From NCBI GenBank assembly GCA_026388185.1, contig JAPLKG010000011.1, positions 372,001-436,000 on the forward strand: a stretch of 64,000 bases of DNA, written 5' to 3'. Position 1 is the stretch's first letter. Every line of letters begins with the position of its first letter. Under the pieces are notes generated by a model. The model ran no database searches. It was not told the DNA's origin and saw only the letters and a list, made by a program, of their open reading frames with translations. Shown one piece after another: positions 18,401-26,741 of the stretch. The translations under genes were made by a program, and so were the position numbers. The DNA comes from Candidatus Eisenbacteria bacterium. GTDB lineage: Bacteria > Eisenbacteria > RBG-16-71-46 > JAFGJU01.

Positions 18401-18568
18401 CGGATCCACGGATTCCACATGGATCCAACGTACGGGGGTGCCTGCCTGGGCACCGGCATAAGAACCAACCTCTCTTTCATCATACTCAAATTGGACTTTG
18501 CATGGCGAAGTGACTTGAACGAGGTCGCCGGCTACCGAACGCACGTCTCCATCGGCGGGGATTTCTGA
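15410..18568 (+). CDS. Metallopeptidase / TolB-like propeller / outer-membrane barrel fusion protein
   Basis: A 1052-residue secreted protein with three parts. Residues 1-31 look like a signal peptide. Residues about 40-260 form a gluzincin-like peptidase: HELTH at 144-148 and the likely third zinc ligand Glu178 in WFSEGLAEYES. About 300-590 hold six TolB/PD40-type blades with repeated W/SP-x-G-x-x-I/L-x-F units (AWSPDEKKIAF, SWSPEGDKIAL, AWSPDGSEIIF). A DTS-rich low-complexity linker covers about 600-690. About 700-1052 is an Omp85-like barrel with FFAGGPYTLRGYDDFQFRG and FLNSEFRFPF. It has no POTRA domain. ATG follows GAGGTGGGG. Function is unknown; the zinc motif predicts protease activity at or near the outer membrane. 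Confidence 0.85.
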   Translation: MSFGKVYKLTWAILGIVILAAHCLAGEASAQTFGKNKVQYTQFQWRVASSKNFDVYFYTGEDTLATIVLDLAEQAVSKLSNDMGHRLHKKVPIIIYESHYDFEQTNVVTELIEEGVGGFTELFKNRVVIPFTGSYEDLRHVVVHELTHAFMFDMMYTGIFDSILSAQYLYQIPLWFSEGLAEYESLGWDEEADMVMRDAAVSGYAVHLDMLSGGYLVYKQGQSAMSFLARRYGKEKLREIVGGLRTNRDLENAFQRSLGMSERKFSEAWMESLRKQYWPEVALRDNPETFGRRITDHSADGSFLNHSPAVSPKGDRLVFLSDRAGAMDIVLASAIDGKIIRRLARGEKSMRFEVIPSFRNSLAWSPDEKKIAFIAKSGEGDVLYLLDVNSGRISKRFKLKLNEAAYPSWSPEGDKIALTGLMEGKADLYLLDVRTGELERLTEDLYDDVEANWSRDGKLIAFASDRRLPFALGAAAEKGGIGTYAIYTIDPVTRQIRSAIDTGGNDRSPAWSPDGSEIIFTSSPDGVSNLFAFDFKDSSLVQLTDVLGGVFSPNWSKSDRLAFSLFSDAGWDIYVAKEPLSLKAVMDELVKEGKARRIVAGSDTSKAFVAATQADTSAASFAGAGVDTSTVSVVAAQRDTSGVSVTATLPETSLALLPTALSVATPPNALLARVDTLVSNADSSGTVVPGSVGVAKARPYRVKFSPDWVTGGFQYSSAYGLGGSTQISLSDFLGNHRIYVASDFFSSVEETDILAIYYYLPRRLDLGVGGFHYKNYYYSNTTTLGEEFSEEKYFSERNYGFMFLGSYPFGKFNRVEVDLTQLTVEREFYEYDEYTGAFYAAGTKTKHVLSPGITFVGDTVQWGAFGPVAGSRWAVSYSHALKLSDESMDFHTAWVDLRKYFRVAPGYSFAFRLVGAASDGGDAQRFFAGGPYTLRGYDDFQFRGTRLVFLNSEFRFPFIDRVGFVWPLPIGLRNIEGVLFFDVGAAWSDDESFKPFTRIHGFHMDPTYGGACLGTGIRTNLSFIILKLDFAWRSDLNEVAGYRTHVSIGGDF

Positions 18569-18571
18569 TAG

Positions 18572-20728
18572 ATGGAGGCCGAGCTGAACCCCGAACAGCG
18601 AGAGGCCGTCTCCTACGAATGCGGTCCCTTGCTTGTTCTGGCAGGCGCAGGCAGCGGGAAGACGCGCGTCATCGCGTATCGCATCGCCCACCTGGTCAAG
18701 CAGCGCGGTGTGCGGCCTGACGAGATACTTGCAATTACTTTCACGAGGAAGGCCGCCGCGGAGATGAGACGGCGCATCGAGGCGCTGTTGAGCTTGCGCG
18801 TCGTAGGGATGTGGATAGGCACGTTTCACTCCGTCTGCGCCCGCGTCTTGCGCGAGCAGGGGACAAAACTGGGATACGGGGCGAATTTCTCAATCTACGA
18901 CGAGGATGATCAGAGAAGTCTCGTCAAGGAGGTCATCGAAGAGCTCGAAGTGTCAGACCGCGAGTTTCCTCCCGGCAGGGTGCTCCAGAAGATAAGCTCG
19001 CTCAAGTCGGAACTCGTCGGTCCCGATGAGATGTCGAGACTCAGCATGTCTCATTATGACAAGATCATTGCGCGCATCTACGAGGCCTACCAGAAGGCCC
19101 TCGTGGACAACAACGCCATGGATTTCGACGATCTCCTGGTGAACACGGTGAGGCTCTTCTCGGAGTTTCCTTCGGTGAGAGATGGTTACGCTCGGAGATT
19201 CAAGCACGTGCTCGTTGACGAATATCAGGACACGAATCTCGCCCAGTACAGGATCGTTGCGGAGCTTCGTCGCGAGAACCACAATCTGTGCGTGGTCGGG
19301 GACGACGACCAGTCCATCTATGGCTGGAGAGGGGCGAACATACGAAACATCCTGGAGTTTGAGGACAACTTCCCAGAGGCAAGAGTGATCAGGATGGAGC
19401 AGAACTACAGATCGACCGGGCTCATTCTGGAGGCCGCCAACAACGTCATCAAGTGTAACGTCGGGCGTAAGGGCAAGACACTCAGAACGGACAACGAATA
19501 CGGCGAAAAGATCTCGCTTCTTCTTTTCCAGAACGAGGAGGAAGAGGCCGAGGCGGTGGCCCACGAGATATCGGCAGAGCGGATGACGAACGGAACGTCG
19601 CTCTCGGAGATGGCCGTCCTTTACAGGACCAACGCGCAATCGCGCACGCTCGAAATCGCTCTGAGACACGCCGGGATAAGCTATCAGCTTGTGGGAGCGA
19701 CCTCCTTCTACGAGAGGAAGGAGATAAAGGACATTCTGGCCTACCTGAAATTGTGTGTGAATCCGCGGGACGAGGTGAGTTTGAGGCGGATCCTGAACGT
19801 TCCCCCGAGGCGAATAGGCCAGGGAGCGATTGCGAGGCTCACCGACGCTGCCTCGAGGCGCGGGATGTCTCTGTCCGATGCGCTCAGAATCGCCCGCGAA
19901 ATCGAGGGCATGCCGCCGGCCGCGATCAAGGGGGTCGAGGGGTTTGTTTCCGTGATGGACGAATTCGCGACGCGCAAGAACGAGAGTATGGATACGTTGA
20001 TCCGGAATCTCATCGAAAGAGTAGGTTACAGGCAGTATCTTCAGAGCGCGAGCACGAACGTGGAGGACAGACTCGAGAACGTCGAAGAGCTGATCGCGTC
20101 GGCGAAGCTGTTTGCGGAGGAGAACCCGGCCGGCGAGTCCGTTTCTGGGAGTGGCGAGGTGCGTGAGGGCGTGCCGCAGGAGGATCGTGAAGGGTCGCTG
20201 CTTGGCGGTTTCCTGAACGACGTCGCGTTGGTCTCACAGATCGACACCTGGCGACCGGAGGAAGAGAAGGTCACGTTGATGACCGCGCACAATGCTAAGG
20301 GTCTCGAGTTCGGATGCGTCTTTATCACCGGATTAGAGGAAGGGCTCTTTCCTCACTCGGCCTCGATGGACAGCAGGGAGGAAATCGAGGAGGAAAGAAG
20401 GCTCTTTTACGTCGCACTCACGAGGGCGAAGCGGCGCGCGTTCCTGACTGCCGCAGCCAGGCGGAGGCGGTTCGACAGCCGGGGAGAGACGGCTCTCTCG
20501 AGGTTCGTGCACGAGATTCCGGAAAGCCTCGTGGCCGCGAAGGAACTCTGGGAGGTGCGGCGGGACAGCACGCTCGTGGGACGGCAGGTTTTTCATGAGG
20601 AGTTTGGCAGAGGTGTGGTCATCGGTCAGGACGGGCACGGTGAGAACGCCAAGGTGACCGTGCGTTTCGGTGGAAACGTGGTGAAGAAGATCGTGGCGAG
20701 ATACATGCAGTTGGAGGGCGGTGAATGA
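18572..20728 (+). CDS. pcrA: PcrA/UvrD-type superfamily 1 DNA helicase
   Basis: ATP-dependent 3'-5' helicase for repair and replication-fork clearing, 718 residues. Walker A AGAGSGKT at residues 24-31, Walker B in LVDEYQDTN, motif III DDQSIYGWRGA, motif IV EQNYRSTG, and the late TAHNAKGLEF and FYVALTRAKRR motifs are all present. The C-terminal tail ends in a Tudor-like segment (VFHEEFGRGVVIGQDG) seen in PcrA, which in other species contacts RNA polymerase. ATG starts 3 nt after the preceding stop. UvrD is the alternative name; tail and length favour PcrA. Confidence 0.93.
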   Translation: MEAELNPEQREAVSYECGPLLVLAGAGSGKTRVIAYRIAHLVKQRGVRPDEILAITFTRKAAAEMRRRIEALLSLRVVGMWIGTFHSVCARVLREQGTKLGYGANFSIYDEDDQRSLVKEVIEELEVSDREFPPGRVLQKISSLKSELVGPDEMSRLSMSHYDKIIARIYEAYQKALVDNNAMDFDDLLVNTVRLFSEFPSVRDGYARRFKHVLVDEYQDTNLAQYRIVAELRRENHNLCVVGDDDQSIYGWRGANIRNILEFEDNFPEARVIRMEQNYRSTGLILEAANNVIKCNVGRKGKTLRTDNEYGEKISLLLFQNEEEEAEAVAHEISAERMTNGTSLSEMAVLYRTNAQSRTLEIALRHAGISYQLVGATSFYERKEIKDILAYLKLCVNPRDEVSLRRILNVPPRRIGQGAIARLTDAASRRGMSLSDALRIAREIEGMPPAAIKGVEGFVSVMDEFATRKNESMDTLIRNLIERVGYRQYLQSASTNVEDRLENVEELIASAKLFAEENPAGESVSGSGEVREGVPQEDREGSLLGGFLNDVALVSQIDTWRPEEEKVTLMTAHNAKGLEFGCVFITGLEEGLFPHSASMDSREEIEEERRLFYVALTRAKRRAFLTAAARRRRFDSRGETALSRFVHEIPESLVAAKELWEVRRDSTLVGRQVFHEEFGRGVVIGQDGHGENAKVTVRFGGNVVKKIVARYMQLEGGE

Positions 20729-22029
20729 AGGACGGAACGATAAGTCTTTCCTTCGGAACAGACAGGGTGGAGTTTCGGCCTCCCGAACGCACCAGGATCC
20801 GGATTCTTTCACCCAGGCACGCAGGCGCACTCGGTGACCCCGTCGGCGAACTGCTCTCCGTTCTCGATGGTGGAAAGGCCGGCGCGAATTCAGTGGGTCC
20901 TTCGCTCGAGAGTCTTTGTAGCGGCGTCGAACGAGTGCTCGTGGTCGTCTCGGATAGGACGAGGGTCACGGGTGTCAAGGTCTACCTGCCGCTTCTCACG
21001 GACTTCCTGATGCAGTGCGGGCTTGGCGAAACCGGGATAGAGATTCTCGTTTCAAATGGGATGCACGGGCCTGCGGGAGACGGAGCGCTGGGAGAGTTCC
21101 TGCCGGCCGAGGTGCTCGGGAGATTCCGTGTCAGTGAGCACGATTGTCACCGCCGGGACGCGCACTCCTACGCCGGCAAGACGAAGCGCGGGACGGAGGT
21201 CTATCTTAACAAGAGAGTTTTCGAGGCCGAGCTTGTCGTCATGACCGGTTCGATCGGTCTTCACTACTTTTCAGGGTACAGGGGCGGGAGAAAGAGCATC
21301 CTGCCCGGCGTAGCGTCCTTCGAGACGATTTGCGCAAACCACCGCCTCACAATACCGGGGGGCGAGGGTTTTCATCCACTCTGCAGAAACGGGTCTCTGA
21401 AAGGGAATCCGGTGCACGAGGACATGCTCGAAGCACTCCCCATGATTCCTCCTTCGTTCCTCCTCAACACGATCACCGACGCGTCCGGGAGCATCGTGAG
21501 TGTGTTCGCCGGCGATCCTGTCGAGGCGCATCTCAGGGGCTGTGATTCGTTCAGAAAGGGTGCAGAGGTGTCGGTGGACGAACGGGCCGACTGCGTGATC
21601 GTAAGCTGCGGTGGTTACCCCAGAGACGTGACGCTCATCCAAGCCCACAAGGCCATGGAGAACGTCAGCCCCGCTCTGAAGAAAGGCGGCTCGATGGTCG
21701 TGCTGGCGGAGTGCCGGCACGGAGTCGGGTCGGAGACTTTCATGAGCTGGTTCGAAGGAAACAGCCTGGCCCACGTGAGGCGGAAACTTGTGTCAAACTA
21801 CGTGCTTCACGGCCACACGGCTCTTTCCCTGATGGAGAAGCTGAGTCGCTTCAAAATATACCTCGTCTCCGCGCTGGACAATGACGTCGTCGCCTCGACC
21901 GGCCTTGTGCCCGTCGGGAGCGCCGAAGAGGCTCTGAGGCAAATCTTGAGTGAGACGAGTGGCGAGTTGAGCACGTTTGTCTTCCCTGAGGGTTCAGAGA
22001 CGCTCCCCGTGCTGAAGGCCTCTTGCTAG
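20725..22029 (+). CDS. LarA-like nickel-dependent racemase/epimerase family protein
   Basis: Member of the LarA (DUF2088) family, whose founding member is nickel-pincer lactate racemase. Visible: VVVSDRTRVTG (family DxTRxTP block with the final Pro replaced), SNGMHGPAG in place of the usual NAxGxHRxxT region, and a clear SGYRGGRKSILPGVAS segment that binds the cofactor Lys. The SNGMH variation suggests a different 2-hydroxyacid substrate. ATG overlaps the helicase stop (ATGA). The cofactor makers larB, larC and larE are not in this window. Confidence 0.8.
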   Translation: MKDGTISLSFGTDRVEFRPPERTRIRILSPRHAGALGDPVGELLSVLDGGKAGANSVGPSLESLCSGVERVLVVVSDRTRVTGVKVYLPLLTDFLMQCGLGETGIEILVSNGMHGPAGDGALGEFLPAEVLGRFRVSEHDCHRRDAHSYAGKTKRGTEVYLNKRVFEAELVVMTGSIGLHYFSGYRGGRKSILPGVASFETICANHRLTIPGGEGFHPLCRNGSLKGNPVHEDMLEALPMIPPSFLLNTITDASGSIVSVFAGDPVEAHLRGCDSFRKGAEVSVDERADCVIVSCGGYPRDVTLIQAHKAMENVSPALKKGGSMVVLAECRHGVGSETFMSWFEGNSLAHVRRKLVSNYVLHGHTALSLMEKLSRFKIYLVSALDNDVVASTGLVPVGSAEEALRQILSETSGELSTFVFPEGSETLPVLKASC

Positions 22030-22084
22030 AGGAATTGCGAGTACCTGCGCAAGAGAGAGGGCGCTCCGGAAGGGTGAGTTCTCC

Positions 22085-23365
22085 ATGAAAGTGATGGTCG
22101 TCGGAAGTGGAGGGAGAGAGCACGCCCTTGCATGGAAACTCTCACGGGACAGGGAAGTGGAGAGCATTGTGTGCTGTCCGGGAAATCCAGGCATCGCAGA
22201 GCTGGCGACATGTTTGCCGGTTACTCCGGATGACGCGACAGGCCTCCTCGCGGCATGCAACGAACGTTCCATAGACCTGGTTGTCTTTGGTCCGGAGGAG
22301 CCTCTCGTCAAAGGCGTCGGAGAGTGGTTGAAGGGGAACGGAGTGAACGTTTTCGGACCATCTCGCGGGGCCGCGCGCCTAGAAGGGAGCAAGGCTTTCG
22401 CCAAGCTCTTCATGGAGCGACACAAGATTCCCACTGCGGGTTTTCGGATTCTTGACTCCTACGCCGATGCGCGGGAGTCCGTTCGTGGGCTCGATGGGCG
22501 CGTGGTCGTGAAAGCAGACGGCCTCGCCGGGGGTAAGGGCGTGATGATTTGTACCGGAGAGAGTGAGGCCGAGAGGGCGTTGCGGGAGATCATGGTTGAG
22601 CGGAGATTCGGCACGGCGGGGGAGAGAGTCATCATAGAGGAATTTCTCGAAGGCGAGGAAGTCTCAGTGATGGCGATTTGTGACGGGGAGGACGTCGCTC
22701 TTCTTCCATGCTCGAAGGATCATAAGAAGGTTTTTGACAACGATAGGGGGCCGAACACCGGGGGCATGGGGGCGTTCTGTCCGGTGCCGTGGATCGAGCA
22801 GGATTTGCTGGACGTCATTGAATCCACAATCATGCGTCGCGTTGTTGAAGGGTTGGCGGAGGAGGGGAGTGTCTATGCGGGAGTCCTGTACGCAGGTCTC
22901 ATGCTGACGTCCGGGGGACCCAAGGTTCTCGAGTTCAACTGTCGCTTCGGGGATCCCGAGGCGCAGGTCGTTCTTCCCGCGGGCGAGTTTGAGGTCGCCC
23001 AAATGCTCTTGGAAGCATCTGAAGGAAGGCTCGGTCGCAGAGAAAGGCTTGAAGCCGGCTCACACTGTGTGTGCGTCGTGGTGTGTTCTGGAGGCTACCC
23101 CGGCGACTACGAGGTAGGCAAGGAAATCGTCGGCCTCGACAGCCTGCGAGATACCGACGGCGTCCTGGTGTTTCAGGCAGGTACTCAGAGGAGAGGAGAT
23201 CGCTTGGTCACTGCCGGCGGCAGAGTGTTGGGTGTGGTCGGAGTGACGCCGACCTTGACCGAGGCGAGGGCGAAGGCATACGAGGCAGTACGAATGATAG
23301 ATTTTGAGGGGATACACTATCGAGGGGACATCGGAGCCAAGGCGCTTCGCGGGGAAAGGATGTAA
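22085..23365 (+). CDS. purD: Phosphoribosylamine-glycine ligase
   Basis: ATP-grasp enzyme for the second step of purine synthesis, making glycinamide ribonucleotide. The 426-residue product has MKVMVVGSGGREHALAWKL at the N-terminus, GPEEPLVKGVGEWL, the ATP-binding VVKADGLAGGKGVMIC, and the hallmark DHKKVFDNDRGPNTGGMGAF with LEFNCRFGDPEAQVVLP. It is the first purine gene of a short operon (purE follows after 2 nt). The rest of the purine genes in the window are 33 kb downstream. Confidence 0.96.
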   Translation: MKVMVVGSGGREHALAWKLSRDREVESIVCCPGNPGIAELATCLPVTPDDATGLLAACNERSIDLVVFGPEEPLVKGVGEWLKGNGVNVFGPSRGAARLEGSKAFAKLFMERHKIPTAGFRILDSYADARESVRGLDGRVVVKADGLAGGKGVMICTGESEAERALREIMVERRFGTAGERVIIEEFLEGEEVSVMAICDGEDVALLPCSKDHKKVFDNDRGPNTGGMGAFCPVPWIEQDLLDVIESTIMRRVVEGLAEEGSVYAGVLYAGLMLTSGGPKVLEFNCRFGDPEAQVVLPAGEFEVAQMLLEASEGRLGRRERLEAGSHCVCVVVCSGGYPGDYEVGKEIVGLDSLRDTDGVLVFQAGTQRRGDRLVTAGGRVLGVVGVTPTLTEARAKAYEAVRMIDFEGIHYRGDIGAKALRGERM

Positions 23366-23367
23366 CC

Positions 23368-23844
23368 ATGATGCGTTACTCCGTTCTGATAGTGGCAGGA
23401 AGTAAGTCGGACGTTCCGGTCATGGAAGAGGCCGTGAAAACTCTGGACCTGTTCGGGGTGACAAGCCGCCTGGTCGTCGCCTCGGCGCACAGGCATCCGG
23501 AGAAGGTGAGATCGCTGGGAAAGAACGCGCGTCGTAGCGGCACGCAGGTGATAATCGCCGGCGCTGGAATGTCGGCCCATCTCGCCGGCGTGCTCGCCTC
23601 GTACACGACCGTCCCGGTGATCGGGATACCTCTTTATTCGGAGCCGTTCGGAGCCCTGGACTCTCTTTTTGCGACAATCCAGATGCCTCGAGGCGTGCCG
23701 GTCGGCGTGGTTTCGGTGGGCGAGGCAGGTGCCGTCAACGCGGCCATTCTGGCCGTAGAGATACTCTCCATCAGAAACGATTCGCTCACTGCAAAGCTGG
23801 ACGGATATCGAAAAGAGCTGAGGAAAACGGCTTGGGTAGGGTGA
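23368..23844 (+). CDS. purE: N5-carboxyaminoimidazole ribonucleotide mutase
   Basis: Purine-pathway enzyme that shifts the carboxyl of N5-CAIR to give CAIR. Motifs: VAGSKSDVPVMEEA, the catalytic ASAHRHPEKV and IIAGAGMSAHLAGVLA, and IQMPRGVPVGVVSVGEAGA. The GMSAHLAG loop differs from the common GGAAHLPG; the overall pattern is nearer class I (bacterial) PurE than the class II enzyme that uses CO2 directly. A purK partner is not in the window, so the reaction type should be regarded as likely, not proven. Confidence 0.93.
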   Translation: MMRYSVLIVAGSKSDVPVMEEAVKTLDLFGVTSRLVVASAHRHPEKVRSLGKNARRSGTQVIIAGAGMSAHLAGVLASYTTVPVIGIPLYSEPFGALDSLFATIQMPRGVPVGVVSVGEAGAVNAAILAVEILSIRNDSLTAKLDGYRKELRKTAWVG

Positions 23845-24470
23845 TCAAGACCACCGAAGGATTCTCAGAAAGTGAGCTCTTGGACCTCGTTGAGAGTCTC
23901 AAGAGGGGCGGAATAGTGTGCATGGCGACGGACACCGTGTATGGGCTCATCTGCGCTGCGGGCAACGAGGAAGCCGTAAGGAAACTGGCTGGCATCAAGG
24001 GCGCGGGCAGGAGACCTTTCTTGGTCCTCATCGGAGAGCTTTCTTGGCTCCGCTTACTTGTGGCTGAAGTACCCGCGGCTGCCGAGCGACTCATTGCCCG
24101 TTACTGGCCCGGACCACTCACTATTGTGTTCGAGGCGGGTAAAGACGTCGGAGCCTGGCTCAAGGGATCTCGCAGCACGATTGCCGTGCGCTATCCGAAT
24201 TGCCTTCCGTGCCGGCAACTCTTGAAGGGTCTCGGCAGTCCGGTCGTGTCATCCAGCGCGAATCTTCAAGGAGAGGACGCCTGCCTCACCGGACGCGAAG
24301 CTTGCCAGGCGTTTCTGGAAGAAGTAGATTTTGTGGTAGATTCGGGGAGGGCTCCGACGACCCTGCCGTCCACGATCATCGACGTCACACTCGCGCGCCC
24401 AACGGTGCTGCGCCGGGGCACGTTGAACGTGGACGATGGGCAGCTTTCGGAAGGCGAGGCGAATCAATAG
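23832..24470 (+). CDS. tsaC: Threonylcarbamoyl-AMP synthase (Sua5/YwlC/YrdC family)
   Basis: Makes threonylcarbamoyl-AMP for the t6A modification of ANN-decoding tRNAs. The YrdC fold is shown by MATDTVYGLICAAGNEEAV, the conserved KxR replaced as KGAGRRPF, YWPGPLTIVF, TIAVRYPNCLPC and SPVVSSSANLQGE. At 212 residues it is the short type lacking the extra Sua5 domain. TTG 23832 has AGGA 7 nt upstream; GTG 23841, which overlaps the purE stop, is the other option. In Bacillus the same gene (ywlC) heads an operon with ywlE, rpiB and glyA, as here. Confidence 0.92.
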   Translation: MGRVIKTTEGFSESELLDLVESLKRGGIVCMATDTVYGLICAAGNEEAVRKLAGIKGAGRRPFLVLIGELSWLRLLVAEVPAAAERLIARYWPGPLTIVFEAGKDVGAWLKGSRSTIAVRYPNCLPCRQLLKGLGSPVVSSSANLQGEDACLTGREACQAFLEEVDFVVDSGRAPTTLPSTIIDVTLARPTVLRRGTLNVDDGQLSEGEANQ

Positions 24471-24495
24471 ACCTTAGAAGAGGAGACGAGGCACA

Positions 24496-24984
24496 TTGTT
24501 CACGATACTTCTGGTGTGCACGGGAAACACTTGTCGAAGTCCCATGGCCGCCGGTCTACTTGAACGGCTTATCCCGAGAACGTTGGCGAAGAGTGTCAGG
24601 ATAGAGTCGGCAGGGGTCGACGCGCAGAACGGGGGTCCGGCGTCAAGGAACGCGATAGAGGTCAGTAAGAGGAGAGGAATCGACGTCTCGGGTCACTTTT
24701 CGAGAAGGCTGACGCGAGAGATCGTGGAGGCCGCCGACCTCATTCTTGTCATGCAGAAGATGCACTTCGACGAGGTGCGAGAGATCTGTCCCTCGCGGGC
24801 CGAGCACACATTGCTTCTCACGGAGCTGCATAAAGACCCGAGCGCGGATGCGAAGGAGATAGCCGACCCCTGCGGGGGTTCGGAGGAAGTGTATGAGCGG
24901 TGCTTCAGTCAGATACAGACGAGTCTCGAGAAGGGCATGAAGTTTCTGCTCGAGCTTGTCAAGTCCAAGGAGGGTTCGCAGTGA
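24496..24984 (+). CDS. ywlE: Low-molecular-weight protein phosphatase, YwlE-like
   Basis: LMW-PTP fold phosphatase of 162 residues. The phosphate loop is VCTGNTCRSPMAAGLL (CxxxxxRS). The Thr in the P-loop (GNT, as in Bacillus YwlE, rather than the bulkier residue of tyrosine phosphatases) is the feature tied to phosphoarginine preference. The late Asp loop reads ADPCGGSEEVYERC, close to YwlE's DPFGGSxDxY. A protein-arginine kinase is not seen here, so tyrosine or arginine specificity stays open. TTG start after GAGGAGACGAGG. Confidence 0.88.
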   Translation: MFTILLVCTGNTCRSPMAAGLLERLIPRTLAKSVRIESAGVDAQNGGPASRNAIEVSKRRGIDVSGHFSRRLTREIVEAADLILVMQKMHFDEVREICPSRAEHTLLLTELHKDPSADAKEIADPCGGSEEVYERCFSQIQTSLEKGMKFLLELVKSKEGSQ

Positions 24985-26741
24985 CGAGTGAGAAGGAAGT
25001 CGGGGGCCGAACGTCGACGAAGATTGCTCTGGGCTCTGACCATGCGGGTTTCGAACTGAAGAACCATCTGGTGAAGACCCTCAGGAATGAGGGTCGCGAC
25101 GTGGAAGATTTCGGCACGTTCTCTTTGGAGTCGGTGGACTATCCTGACTACGGGTTGCGCGTTGCAGCGGCCGTAGCGGACGGGCGATTTCAAAGGGGAA
25201 TACTCGTTTGTCATTCGGGGATAGGCATGTCCATCGCCGCAAACAAGGTCAGGGGAGTCAGGGCCGCTCTGTGCAGGGACGCCGAGTCCGCAAAGCTTTC
25301 GCGACTTCACAACGATTCCAACGTGCTTGTTCTGGGTGCAGGTTTTACGCAGCCTGGCGAGGCTGCGGAACTCGTGAGGATTTGGCTCGACACACCTTTC
25401 GAAGGCGGACGTCACGCCAGGCGCGTGGAGAAGATCTCGCGTTTCGAGGAGAAGATCGACGGGCCGTCTTCGCCGGACGGCGGACCCAGGCCGGTCTTCT
25501 GGTCCTATCACGGACAGACGGTCAAGCACGTTGACGCGGAAGTCTACGGACTCCTACAGCGAGAAACCAAGAGGCACAGCGAAACCTTGGACCTGGTCGC
25601 CTCTGAGAGCGTTGTCGATCCTGCCATCCTCGAGGCGATGGGCAGCATCTTTGCGTTGAAATACGCCGAAGGATACCCGGGCGACCGGCTGTATCCGGGC
25701 TGCGAGGTGATGGACGAGGCGGAGACGCTGGCCATCGAGAGAGCCAAACTCCTCTTTGGAGCCGACCACGTGAACGTGCAACCGTACTCGGGGACGCAAT
25801 CAAACATGGCGACCTACTTCGCAATCCTGAAGCCGGGGGACAAGATCGTCAGTATGAGAAGCGATCACGGAGGACACTCCACGCACGGAGGGAAGTCCAG
25901 CTTTTCGGGTGCGCTCTACAGGTCCTTCAGGTATGGCGTGAAGAAGACCACGGAACTTATTGATTATGAACAGGTTGAAGAACTGGCTAAGAAAGAGAAG
26001 CCGCGCCTCATAATCGCCGGCGGGAGCGCTTACTCGAGATTGATAGACTTCGCCAGGTTTCGCGCCATTGCAGACTCATGCGACGCCATGCTGATGGTGG
26101 ACATGGCTCATCTCGCCGGCCTCGTGGCGGCGGGGATTCACCCGAGCCCCATTCCTTTCGCGGACGTCGTCACGAGCACGACCCACAAGACGCTCCGGGG
26201 ACCCAGGGGTGGTCTCATACTCTGCAGGAGAGAACTGGCCGAGGCCATCGACAGGGCGGTGTTTCCGATAATGCAGGGTGGTCCGCTGATGCACGTGATA
26301 CTGGCCAAAGCGATTTGTTTTGGGCTTGCGCTCCAAAAAGAATTCAGAGAATTTCAACTGCAGGTGGTGCGCAACTCCAGGGCCCTTGCGGAGGAGATGA
26401 AGAAGCTGAGTTACAGAATCGTGTCCGACGGTACCGACAATCACCTCTTCGTCGTGGACACAACCGCGTCGGGCATTGACGGCTCCGTCGCTTGGAAGGA
26501 GCTCGAGAAGGCGGGTATACTCGTGAACAAATGCGCGGTTCCGTTTGAGGAGACTGACGCGTTCGGAGGTCTCCGAATGGGCACGCTGTCCTTGACATCC
26601 AGGGGGATGAAGGAAGCGGACATGGCCGAGGTTGCCGGCCTGATAGACGTCGGGCTCAAGAAGGGGTCAAGCGGCGCCGAAATTGCCGGCGTCAGAGCCG
26701 GTGTGAAACAGCTCTGCGGCCGTTTCAAGGTCTATCGTTAG
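24981..26741 (+). CDS. Ribose 5-phosphate isomerase B / serine hydroxymethyltransferase fusion
   Basis: One 586-residue reading frame carries two enzymes. Residues about 12-150 are RpiB: ALGSDHAGFELKNHL, the active-site Cys in ILVCHSGIGMSIAANKVRG (usual CGTG reads CHSG), and HNDSNVLVLGA. Residues about 165-586 are a divergent SHMT: KYAEGYPGDRLYPGCE, QPYSGTQSNMATYFA, VDMAHLAGLVAAG and the PLP lysine in TTHKTLRGPRGG. Several SHMT positions differ from the common form (ASES for ASEN, NKCAVPF for NKNTIPF, MGTLSLTSRG for IGTPALTTRG). GTG 24981 overlaps the previous stop and follows AAGGAGG by 8 nt. Separate adjacent rpiB and glyA genes are usual elsewhere. Confidence 0.92.
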   Translation: MTSEKEVGGRTSTKIALGSDHAGFELKNHLVKTLRNEGRDVEDFGTFSLESVDYPDYGLRVAAAVADGRFQRGILVCHSGIGMSIAANKVRGVRAALCRDAESAKLSRLHNDSNVLVLGAGFTQPGEAAELVRIWLDTPFEGGRHARRVEKISRFEEKIDGPSSPDGGPRPVFWSYHGQTVKHVDAEVYGLLQRETKRHSETLDLVASESVVDPAILEAMGSIFALKYAEGYPGDRLYPGCEVMDEAETLAIERAKLLFGADHVNVQPYSGTQSNMATYFAILKPGDKIVSMRSDHGGHSTHGGKSSFSGALYRSFRYGVKKTTELIDYEQVEELAKKEKPRLIIAGGSAYSRLIDFARFRAIADSCDAMLMVDMAHLAGLVAAGIHPSPIPFADVVTSTTHKTLRGPRGGLILCRRELAEAIDRAVFPIMQGGPLMHVILAKAICFGLALQKEFREFQLQVVRNSRALAEEMKKLSYRIVSDGTDNHLFVVDTTASGIDGSVAWKELEKAGILVNKCAVPFEETDAFGGLRMGTLSLTSRGMKEADMAEVAGLIDVGLKKGSSGAEIAGVRAGVKQLCGRFKVYR

